NCBI GenBank assembly: GCA_023433685.1
Contig: JAEYUD010000192.1
Span: 1-7,661 of the forward strand
Length of the DNA stretch: 7,661 nucleotides
From: Bacteroidota bacterium
GTDB taxonomy: Bacteria > Bacteroidota > Ignavibacteria > Ignavibacteriales > Ignavibacteriaceae
Reading direction: 5' to 3'
Below the pieces are notes generated by a model. The model made no database searches. It was not told the DNA's origin and was given only the letters and a program-made list of their open reading frames with translations. Positions within the stretch are counted from its first letter, which is position 1; every line of letters begins with the position of its first letter. Made by a program: the position numbers and the translations under genes. This document shows positions 1 through 6,268 of this stretch, in pieces.

Positions 1-1204
1 GACTTGTAGCCATCAGGGTGGCAATTGTCATACCCGAGATCGGGTTGGATGAAGAGCCCAGGATACCCACAATTCTGGATGAAACAGTAACGAAGAAGAA
101 ACCGAAGATCACGATCATTATCGCTGAAAGGAAGTTGGTGGGGATCGAAGGAATTATAGCCATGAAAGCCACGAGAACCACTGCTCCAACAAGAACGAAC
201 GTGATCGGAAGGTCTTTTTCCGTTCTTAATGCTGTGGCGTTGTTCGAACCCGACTTAAAATCGCCGAGTGAATCACGGAACGCGCTGATGATCGTGGGGA
301 TGGTTTTAATAAGTGTCATGATACCGGCAAAGGTTACTGCACCCGCGCCGATGTATCTGATATAGTTGCTCCAGATCTCACGGGCGGTCATATCCGCGAT
401 AAGTTTCGCCTTAACCGGTGGGAAGGCTGTTTCGAGTCCCGAGCCGAAAAGGGTGATGAGCGGAATTAGAACAAGCCACGAAAGAACACCACCGGCAACC
501 ATAACGCCCGATATTTTCGGTCCGATGATGTATCCAACACCGAGAAGTTCAGGTGATATCTCTGCCATGATGGTACCGTTCGGAAGGCTTGAATCCTTGC
601 CGAAAGTTTTGGCAGGGGTCTCTTTCCAGAAGCCAAAAACCGACATTAAGAGTTTATAAAGGAAGGCAGCGCCAAGTCCGTAATAAACCTTCTGAGCGAG
701 GTTTCCACCTTTTTCACCGGCTACAAGTACATCGGCGCAGGCAGTACCCTCAGGGTAAGGAAGCACACCGTGTTCTTTAACTATGAGCGCGCGGCGAAGT
801 GGCACCATGAAGAGAACTCCGAGGATACCACCCGCGAGAGCGAGCACAAGTATCTGGAAATACTCGAAATAGTTGACACCACCATCAAGGAAAAGCAGCG
901 CAGGTATGGTGAACACCACGCCCGCGGCAACAGACTCGCCAGCCGAACCGATAGTCTGCACAATATTGTTTTCGAGAATGGTCGAATTTCCGATCTTTTT
1001 AAATACCGCGATAGCGAGTACCGCGATCGGAATCGATGCACTGACGGTCAGACCTACCTTAAGGCCGAGATAAACAGTAGCGGCACCGAAGATAATACCA
1101 AAGATCGCGCCAAGAATAATCGCTTTGGGCGTGAACTCCGGCATAAGGTCGGCCGCGGCGATATACGGCTTGAAAGCCTTTTCATTTTGTCCGTTTTGAG
1201 CCAT
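1..1204 (-). CDS. OPT-family oligopeptide transporter, 3' end cut by window edge
   Basis: Integral membrane transporter of the oligopeptide transporter (OPT) family, expected to import short peptides (or, in some relatives, metal chelates) by proton symport across the inner membrane. I read 401 codons from the ATG at 1202-1204 without a stop; bacterial members usually have about 600-700 residues, so roughly the last third is missing. Seen in the translation: hydrophobic segments near residues 27-47, 53-68, 92-106, 117-135, 222-253, 284-304, 333-351 and 358-380; the family-typical stretch GLTVSASIPIAVLAI (51-65), a QTIGSAGESVAAG motif (83-95), LPYPEGTACADVL (148-160), NYIRYIGAG (280-288) and SSNPISGMTIATL (385-397). 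An AGGA about seven bases before the ATG is a plausible ribosome binding site. It lies downstream of the AT-rich ATPase/nuclease module with no visible terminator between them, but has its own candidate promoter. Family assignment is firm; the substrate is not visible. Confidence 0.93.
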   Translation of the reverse strand, partial: MAQNGQNEKAFKPYIAAADLMPEFTPKAIILGAIFGIIFGAATVYLGLKVGLTVSASIPIAVLAIAVFKKIGNSTILENNIVQTIGSAGESVAAGVVFTIPALLFLDGGVNYFEYFQILVLALAGGILGVLFMVPLRRALIVKEHGVLPYPEGTACADVLVAGEKGGNLAQKVYYGLGAAFLYKLLMSVFGFWKETPAKTFGKDSSLPNGTIMAEISPELLGVGYIIGPKISGVMVAGGVLSWLVLIPLITLFGSGLETAFPPVKAKLIADMTAREIWSNYIRYIGAGAVTFAGIMTLIKTIPTIISAFRDSLGDFKSGSNNATALRTEKDLPITFVLVGAVVLVAFMAIIPSIPTNFLSAIMIVIFGFFFVTVSSRIVGILGSSSNPISGMTIATLMATS

Positions 1205-1241
1205 GATTGTCCTGGATTGTTGATTACCAAAAAACAGAAAC

Positions 1242-1273
1242 CACAATTTACCGAAATTTAGGGATATATCAAG
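1242..1273 (-). promoter_or_regulatory. Candidate Bacteroidetes-type promoter for the OPT transporter
   Basis: On the minus strand CTTG (1270-1273) is followed after exactly 19 bases by TAAATTGT (1243-1250). This approximates the Bacteroidetes sigma factor pattern TTTG-N19-TAnnTTTG, with three of four and six of eight positions matching. The -7 element lies about 38 bases before the transporter ATG, a normal leader length. Spacing and position are good, but the -7 element is imperfect and the region is AT-rich, so a chance match is possible. Confidence 0.35.
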
Positions 1274-1318
1274 AGATGTTTTGGGGGGATTGAAAGGGTT
1301 AAGATGGAAATTAGAGAA

Positions 1319-1834
1319 TCAGCATTTTTTGATTGTGTAGGGGGATTGTTCCAAGCCAATGTAGAGGGTTAAATTTTGAATCTTTAAACTCTCACTGAAT
1401 AATTTTTTCGTTGCCAATTGAAGATCATACTCCTTTATTCGATGGACTACCACAAGTCTTATCGCAAATGCTGATTGTATCAAGAAAATATTTGCAAAAT
1501 CAGTAAACATGAACTTCTCAATAGTATTCTCAAACTTTCTGTATATCTGATCCCACTCATTAGTTAATGATGTCTCAGCAGACTTGAGTTCAACAAGATA
1601 ATGGTCATATTTGTGTTTTTTGCACTGACAGGTTATCAGACAATCAACGGCAGGTGGTCTTTTACCCACCCTCTGACTGTTGTAAAAATCATCTGGTTTA
1701 AGATTATACCATGAGGCTATCGAATCATCGACAACAGCTTCAGACCCATGTTCGCGACAGAGTCTGCCTCCGAATTGTTTTAATTCCTCAGTGTTTCTTA
1801 ATTTTTCGACTAAGTCTAAAATTTCTTTCTTCAT
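1319..1834 (-). CDS. Small PD-(D/E)XK nuclease-like protein paired with AAA ATPase
   Basis: I do not recognise a named family for this 171-residue protein. The sequence shows a nuclease-like core: an N-terminal helix with acidic residues (E28, E32), then PAVDCLI with D64, a short connector, and a hydrophobic strand ending in VELKS with E82-x-K84, followed by a helix containing DQIYRKF (95-101). The Asp, then ExK on a strand, then a Q/K helix is the order of catalytic motifs in PD-(D/E)XK nucleases. A C/H-rich stretch (C65, C69, C71, H74, H78) sits between the two motifs. There are no membrane segments or signal peptide. The ATG at 1834 is the only reasonable start: no GTG or TTG lies in frame nearby and the next Met is residue 109. 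The gene therefore overlaps the ATPase gene by 47 bases in another frame, and no strong Shine-Dalgarno is seen, so translation is probably coupled. GC is low like its partner. A DNA- or RNA-cleaving effector role is inference; a non-catalytic relative is possible. Confidence 0.72.
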   Translation of the reverse strand: MKKEILDLVEKLRNTEELKQFGGRLCREHGSEAVVDDSIASWYNLKPDDFYNSQRVGKRPPAVDCLITCQCKKHKYDHYLVELKSAETSLTNEWDQIYRKFENTIEKFMFTDFANIFLIQSAFAIRLVVVHRIKEYDLQLATKKLFSESLKIQNLTLYIGLEQSPYTIKKC

Positions 1835-3131
1835 TCAGGCGTATGCGTTCCCTGTAAAGTGTGTCTGTTGCTTCGTAAAAATTGTGGTCTTTTATGCCAT
1901 CACTATTTGCATACATATCTTTTAGTATAATGCTTCCATGCTCAGTTCTCGACAGATGTAATGAGCCAACCTGTTGCGATTTGATTTTGTGGGCCAACAG
2001 TTGATTCCCAAGACAGTTTAACATAAAATCACTGTGAGTGGTGAGTACAAGATGTACACCGGTGTTTGCAAGTTCAACTAAGAGTTCCATCAACTTAATC
2101 TGAGACTCGGGATGGACATGTGCCTCTGGTTCTTCAAAAAAGACTACAGATGAAGACTCTAATGTTTTCTCACGGGAATTACGATTAATCGGTTCGAAAT
2201 TGTAAGTTTTTAGGAGATATTTAAGGTAAACGGTCAAAAGACCCACCTCACCAACCATCGATGATACCTGAAAAATTTCAAAAGGCAGCTCAACATTTTG
2301 TGATAAATAATAGATTTTCCCCGTTTTCGTATCCAATTCCATACGACCGTTGAGTATTTTTTCTTCGATTTTATTGATCACAGTGGTGGTAACTTCAGGT
2401 GAATCTATGGTTTTTGCACTTGACAAATTTAGATAAAAGTCTGATACAGGTATCGTCATCCTGGGTAGATCAAATCCCCTGTTATCCAAGCGAGTGGAGT
2501 ATGGATTAATCTTTGCAATGATCGTACCAATATTACCCAGCCCCTGAAAAATTCCTGTTTTTACAGCCGGCAGGTAGTGATAATTCGAATTGAACTCACT
2601 AACCTCATCAATAAATGAACCGATAAAGTTCATACACTCATCTTGTAAAGTTTCTATTGTATATTCTTCAGATTTCACCACATCAGATAACTTAGCGAAA
2701 CAGGTTATTCCTCCGCCGTTACTATAGTAAATCTCACTTATCACATACTGAATACGCATTCTTTCCGAGAACAACTCTATTATCGGAATGCCTTCGGAGT
2801 AATGATTCACAATAAATTTATAGTCACCATAGCTGGCTCTTAAATAACCAACAAATTTTTCAGAAAAATTTTCCTTAAGAAAAAGAGTCAGAGCCAGTCT
2901 AATATTATCATGAAGCGGCTGATTTAGTTTTAAACGGTTTGTGATATCAATGATTTTATTTCTAATCTCGTTTTTTTGTTCCTGATTTGGCAGCGCCTTC
3001 AAGAGCATATAAACCAAACTTATCGCATAACTCTTCCCGATATTATTCTTTCCATAGATCATCGTCAACTTTTTGGAAAGATCGATTTCGAATTTATGGA
3101 TAGGGCCGATGTTGGTTATCTTAATTTTCAT
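1788..3131 (-). CDS. AAA (SMC/OLD-like, AAA_15/AAA_21 type) ATPase, putative defence protein
   Basis: A 447-residue ATPase with the ABC/SMC-like fold used by OLD nucleases and many phage-defence sensors. Visible motifs: beta-strand start MKIKITNIGPI, Walker A GKNNIGKS at 27-34, a YLPAVKTGIF segment at 186-195 matching the PA-x-(K/R)-x-G motif common in this superfamily, a signature-like SSMVGEVGLL at 290-299, Walker B SVVFFEEPEAHVHP at 328-341 with catalytic-type E333/E334, and an H-loop LTTHSDF at 363-369. After the H-loop about 80 residues remain, without an evident TOPRIM nuclease domain, so unlike full OLD or GajA proteins it lacks its own nuclease and may use the overlapping downstream gene. 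The ATG at 3131 is chosen because a TAA lies in frame just upstream. Only weak SD complementarity is seen. GC is much lower than in the flanking genes, suggesting acquisition by transfer. ATPase assignment is firm; the defence role and DNA substrate are inferred from family and context. Confidence 0.92.
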   Translation of the reverse strand: MKIKITNIGPIHKFEIDLSKKLTMIYGKNNIGKSYAISLVYMLLKALPNQEQKNEIRNKIIDITNRLKLNQPLHDNIRLALTLFLKENFSEKFVGYLRASYGDYKFIVNHYSEGIPIIELFSERMRIQYVISEIYYSNGGGITCFAKLSDVVKSEEYTIETLQDECMNFIGSFIDEVSEFNSNYHYLPAVKTGIFQGLGNIGTIIAKINPYSTRLDNRGFDLPRMTIPVSDFYLNLSSAKTIDSPEVTTTVINKIEEKILNGRMELDTKTGKIYYLSQNVELPFEIFQVSSMVGEVGLLTVYLKYLLKTYNFEPINRNSREKTLESSSVVFFEEPEAHVHPESQIKLMELLVELANTGVHLVLTTHSDFMLNCLGNQLLAHKIKSQQVGSLHLSRTEHGSIILKDMYANSDGIKDHNFYEATDTLYRERIRLNEERNFRLSRKIKKH

Positions 3132-3406
3132 AAAATCAATTTATTAGACTTTTCTGTACTAACAGGAATGGTTTGTGCTGATCAGGAAAAAAGTATTTAT
3201 AGTTACTAAAGATAATACATTGTTTAGCAAATTGTCCGGGCTTTAGTTGTTCAATTTTGGGAACTTATAATGAGTATCAAAGATTGGTAACAACCCAATT
3301 CAAACTATAAAGTGGTCCAAAAGATCATCATGAATAGTGTCCGAATCGGGATTAATAAAGAACGAGAAAAAATCCACGATCAGTTTTGCAGAATGCTTCC
3401 CTCCTC
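3132..3406. other. AT-rich intergenic region upstream of the ATPase module
   Basis: This 275-base gap between the TetR stop and the ATPase start must hold the ATPase promoter, but I found no element pair with convincing spacing: TATCTTTA and TACTTTTT boxes occur on the minus strand without a TTG 19 bases upstream. It contains the eight-base palindrome CTGATCAG (3178-3185) and a near-palindrome CCGAATCGG (3341-3349). No terminator hairpin with a T tract was seen after the TetR gene. A short minus-strand open frame (about 3300-3406) has no credible start. The low GC begins about here, so this is the probable upstream edge of the inserted module. Confidence 0.5.
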
Positions 3407-3973
3407 CTAAACCCTCAAATACTTCACAATATCCACCGCGTCAACCTCATTCATGCCGAGCATGTTTCCAAGGTTCGCGCCTTCGGCGAGGGCGAGGATG
3501 AGGGCAGTGAGCCGGGCGGCTTCCGAATCATCTTTGCAGAATGGGAGAATGGCTTCGAAAATTGTTTTTTTCATCTCTTGATATATCTTCAGTATCTTCA
3601 TACCGAGTTTCCGGTTGCCGTGAAGGATCTCGAGAAAAATGAGGTGAACGATCTTCGCGTTCTTCCTCTCGATCGTAAGGGCTTCAATGGCAAGAGCCAC
3701 CACATCCTTCCCTTTCTTCGCGGGCTTTTTCTCGAGCTCTTCCCTGATACGGGTTGCCACTTCATCAAAATTCTTACGGGCGATCTCCTCTATTAAACTG
3801 TCCTTCGAACGGAAATGATAATAAAGCGTCCCCTTGCTGATCTTTATCGCCTTGGCGATATCGGCAAGACTGGTGTTGGTTATTCCCTTCAGAAGGATCT
3901 GAGCCGATGCGGTCGAAATGATCCTTTCCCGCGTCGGCTCCTTCGGTGGCTCCGGTTTCCTCACGGCAAGCAT
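3407..3973 (-). CDS. TetR/AcrR-family transcriptional regulator
   Basis: A 188-residue one-component regulator. The N-terminal DNA-binding domain is clear: a helix TRERIISTASAQILLKG (14-30), then the helix-turn-helix with TSLADIAKAIKISKG (34-48) and the family-diagnostic TLYYHFRSKDSL (49-60). Residues 70-188 are mostly helical and form the ligand-binding and dimerisation domain, which is too variable to name a ligand. The length is normal for the family. Its ATG shares one base with the TGA of the upstream S46 peptidase gene (TGATG), so the two are almost certainly co-transcribed and translationally coupled. Many TetR proteins repress their own operon, so it may control the peptidase operon and possibly peptide uptake in response to a metabolite; that is inference. 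GC resembles the peptidase gene, not the AT-rich module that follows. Confidence 0.95.
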   Translation of the reverse strand: MLAVRKPEPPKEPTRERIISTASAQILLKGITNTSLADIAKAIKISKGTLYYHFRSKDSLIEEIARKNFDEVATRIREELEKKPAKKGKDVVALAIEALTIERKNAKIVHLIFLEILHGNRKLGMKILKIYQEMKKTIFEAILPFCKDDSEAARLTALILALAEGANLGNMLGMNEVDAVDIVKYLRV

Positions 3974-6138
3974 CAGATAACACCGAGCTCTTTTAATAGA
4001 TGTGGCGCGCCTCCGACCTTCTCTATATTCCAGAGGACGTATCTAATATCAACCCCGATCGAGCGACTGTAGTCTTCGCTCCAGGCGTAATCGTTGATCG
4101 TGGCTCCGAAAGCGCGGTCAAAATTAAGTCCGATCAACCTGCCCCAGGCATCAAGCACGGGTGAACCGGAGTTACCACCGGTGGTGTCAAGGTTGTAGAG
4201 CATCGCAACGGGGAGATCGCCAAGTGCTTCATCCTTGAAACGGCCATAATCTTTTTTCTGCCACAACTCCTTAATCTTTGGGAGCAATGTGTAATCTGTA
4301 TTACCCGAAAGTCCCTTCTCAACAACACCTGTCAGGGTGGTGAAGGGTTTATAATATGTGGCATCCGATGGGGCGTAACCTTTTATGTAACCATAAGTTA
4401 ACCTGAGTGTGCTGTTGGCGTCAGGGATGAATGATCTCGCAAGGAAGAGCTTTTTGAGCTCGATATAATCGGCAAGAAGAGAGTTAAGATTGCCTTCAGC
4501 GTTCTTGGCGAGCTCACCGTAAGCAGCAAATTCGGAATCGAACTGACGGTAAGTATCGACCAACGGATCGTTTGATTCTTCGAATACATCGGGACTCATC
4601 TCGAGTGCCTTAAGAAAGTATGATTTGTTCAGAAGCTCTGACTTCGCCATTTTGTTTTTGAAGAAATCTTCCGCTTCGATGGAGGCACCACGTCCTTTAA
4701 AGAACTTCTGAAGTGCAGCCACGTCTCTGAATTCCTCTCTCTTCGCGGCATCGGTTATCAGCACTTTGAACTGGGCAAGATCGGCTTCATAAATGTAGTT
4801 CGCGAACAGTTCATCCACAGTGGCGAGGAGCTGCGCCTTGTTTTTATCTTTGAAGATATTAGCCCTCTTCTCATCGGGAAGCTTCTTCGCCACCATATAT
4901 TCTGTGATCAGTTCACCGAGTTGGTATGTTGTTGAGAAACGGCTGAGAACCATCCCAAAAGTATTGAGTGATGTCAGTTTGTAGAGGGGTTCGTACTCTT
5001 TTTTGATCTTGGACATCAGACCTGAATACTTTTCTTTAAGCTTTGGATCGGAAGCAATGAATTTTTCCATCTCCGCTTCCTCTTTTTCCTTTTGGGCGAT
5101 GATGTCAACTTTGTTGAAGCCGATGATCTTGCCGCGGAAGTTTTTCTCTGTATTCGCGAGAGTTTTGATCTGTGGATCAAGTTTAAGTTTCCATGCCGGG
5201 TTGGCTTCACTCAGCTTTTCATATTCAGAAATGATGCCGGCAAATAGCTGCTGAGTGTAAGGGAGCCGCACATCCCTGTGGAGTTTCAGGAACTCACTTG
5301 GGCGGTTTCTGTATGTAACCCCGGGGTATCCAAGCACAAAAACAAAATCGTTCTCTTTTACACCATCAGGGTTAACCTTTAAATATTTTTTAGGGTTATA
5401 AGGTACGTTTCCCTTGTCCCAGGCTTTTGGGGTGCCATCTGGGGCAACGTAAGCGCGGAGAAAAGCGAAATCACCGGTGTGGCGGGGCCATACCCAGTTG
5501 TCGGTTTCTCCACCAAATTCGCCTATCGCCCGGGCGGGAACATAAACAAGACGGACATCCAGAAGCTCACGGTATTTGAAGAGAACCCAGGTTTTTCCGA
5601 TGAACATTTCGGCAACTTCGGCTTTTACCCCCGGCTCCTTCTGTGCTTCATCGATCAGTTGTTTGCGGATACGGTTTATCGCGTTTATACGGTCGGAACC
5701 CTCTTTACCATCCGCTGCCGAGAGTACTGCTGACGATACATCAGCGTATCCCACGGTTATTTTGCAGGTGAGCCCTTTGGCAGGGATCTCCATCTCATGA
5801 TCTTTCGCGATAAAACCGTTTTCAAGGTAGTTGTTCTCAACCGTGCTGGCTTCAGCCACATAGTCGAATGAACAGTGATGATTCGTAAGTATCAGTCCAT
5901 CGTTCGAAACGAAAGAACCTGTACAGCCTCCCACCTTCACAAGGGCATCGATCAGACTGACACCGTCCGGGTTGTATATCTCTTTAACATCAATTTTAAG
6001 TCCCGCTTCCTTCAGATTAAGACCTGGGATCTCACTCAAGGGGAACATCCCCTCATCGGGGATCCGTGATCCTGCAAGAACAAAAAGTAGTGAAAAAAGA
6101 AAGAGCTTAAGTTTGTGTTTCTTGAGAAAGAGAAGCAT
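3973..6138 (-). CDS. S46-family dipeptidyl-peptidase, DPP11-like (Asp/Glu-specific)
   Basis: An exported serine peptidase removing dipeptides from peptide N-termini, probably in the periplasm. The ATG at 6138 gives 721 residues, close to known S46 enzymes (about 710-720), and begins with a signal peptide: basic KKHKLK, hydrophobic LFLFSLLFVLAG, then mature-like sequence from about residue 24. An in-frame ATG at 6249 is rejected because it lies against the ilvE terminator and would bury the signal peptide. Chymotrypsin-like triad: His in LTNHHC (87/88), Asp in WPRHTGDFAF (D223), Ser in TGGNSGSPV (S657). The stretch between about 270 and 550 is rich in charged helices, matching the helical lid domain of the family. 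The residue 18 positions after the catalytic Ser is Arg675 (LNFDRAF). In characterised enzymes Arg at this position marks DPP11 (Asp/Glu at P1) and Gly marks DPP7 (hydrophobic), so acidic specificity is predicted. Its stop overlaps the TetR start by one base. No strong Shine-Dalgarno is seen. Confidence 0.96.
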   Translation of the reverse strand: MLLFLKKHKLKLFLFSLLFVLAGSRIPDEGMFPLSEIPGLNLKEAGLKIDVKEIYNPDGVSLIDALVKVGGCTGSFVSNDGLILTNHHCSFDYVAEASTVENNYLENGFIAKDHEMEIPAKGLTCKITVGYADVSSAVLSAADGKEGSDRINAINRIRKQLIDEAQKEPGVKAEVAEMFIGKTWVLFKYRELLDVRLVYVPARAIGEFGGETDNWVWPRHTGDFAFLRAYVAPDGTPKAWDKGNVPYNPKKYLKVNPDGVKENDFVFVLGYPGVTYRNRPSEFLKLHRDVRLPYTQQLFAGIISEYEKLSEANPAWKLKLDPQIKTLANTEKNFRGKIIGFNKVDIIAQKEKEEAEMEKFIASDPKLKEKYSGLMSKIKKEYEPLYKLTSLNTFGMVLSRFSTTYQLGELITEYMVAKKLPDEKRANIFKDKNKAQLLATVDELFANYIYEADLAQFKVLITDAAKREEFRDVAALQKFFKGRGASIEAEDFFKNKMAKSELLNKSYFLKALEMSPDVFEESNDPLVDTYRQFDSEFAAYGELAKNAEGNLNSLLADYIELKKLFLARSFIPDANSTLRLTYGYIKGYAPSDATYYKPFTTLTGVVEKGLSGNTDYTLLPKIKELWQKKDYGRFKDEALGDLPVAMLYNLDTTGGNSGSPVLDAWGRLIGLNFDRAFGATINDYAWSEDYSRSIGVDIRYVLWNIEKVGGAPHLLKELGVI

Positions 6139-6205
6139 TGTAAACGCCCGGAATTGTTGGAAATCTGATTTTCTGTCTCCGCAAATTAGTAATTTTGAGG
6201 GAGGG

Positions 6206-6246
6206 GGAAAAACAAAAAAGCTGCCCCGCTTGTGGCAAGGCAGCTT
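6206..6246 (-). terminator. Rho-independent terminator of ilvE
   Basis: On the minus strand, about 22 bases after the ilvE stop, a perfect eight-base-pair stem AAGCTGCC / GGCAGCTT (arms 6239-6246 and 6218-6225) encloses a 13-base loop and is followed by TTTTGTTTTT. This is a textbook intrinsic terminator. It separates ilvE from the peptidase operon, so the S46 gene needs its own promoter in the roughly 65 bases between here and its ATG. Confidence 0.9.
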
Positions 6247-6268
6247 CATAAATTATGGGGTATCTTTG

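Noticed and set aside
18..1261. Plus-strand and other-frame open frames across the left 1.2 kb
   Set aside because: They are shadows of the minus-strand OPT transporter frame, which has strong family motifs throughout; the plus-strand products show no recognisable domain.
1284..1348. Direct repeat GGGGGATTG at 1284-1292 and 1340-1348
   Set aside because: Only nine bases and one copy lies inside the end of the nuclease-like gene; no matching copy was found at the other edge of the AT-rich island, so it is not supported as a target-site duplication or attachment site.
3178..3349. Small palindromes CTGATCAG and CCGAATCGG as regulator operators
   Set aside because: Short arms expected by chance at this length, and no second copy in front of the S46, OPT or ilvE genes to support a shared operator.
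5003..5800. Several plus-strand open frames of 64-84 codons opposite the S46 peptidase gene
   Set aside because: The antisense strand of a clear, fully conserved coding region; low-complexity Ser/Phe-rich products without domains or start signals.
6139..6249. Upstream in-frame ATG at 6249 giving a 758-residue S46 peptidase
   Set aside because: It lies directly beside the ilvE terminator stem, adds 37 residues without family similarity, and would place a clear signal peptide internally; the ATG at 6138 gives the normal family length.
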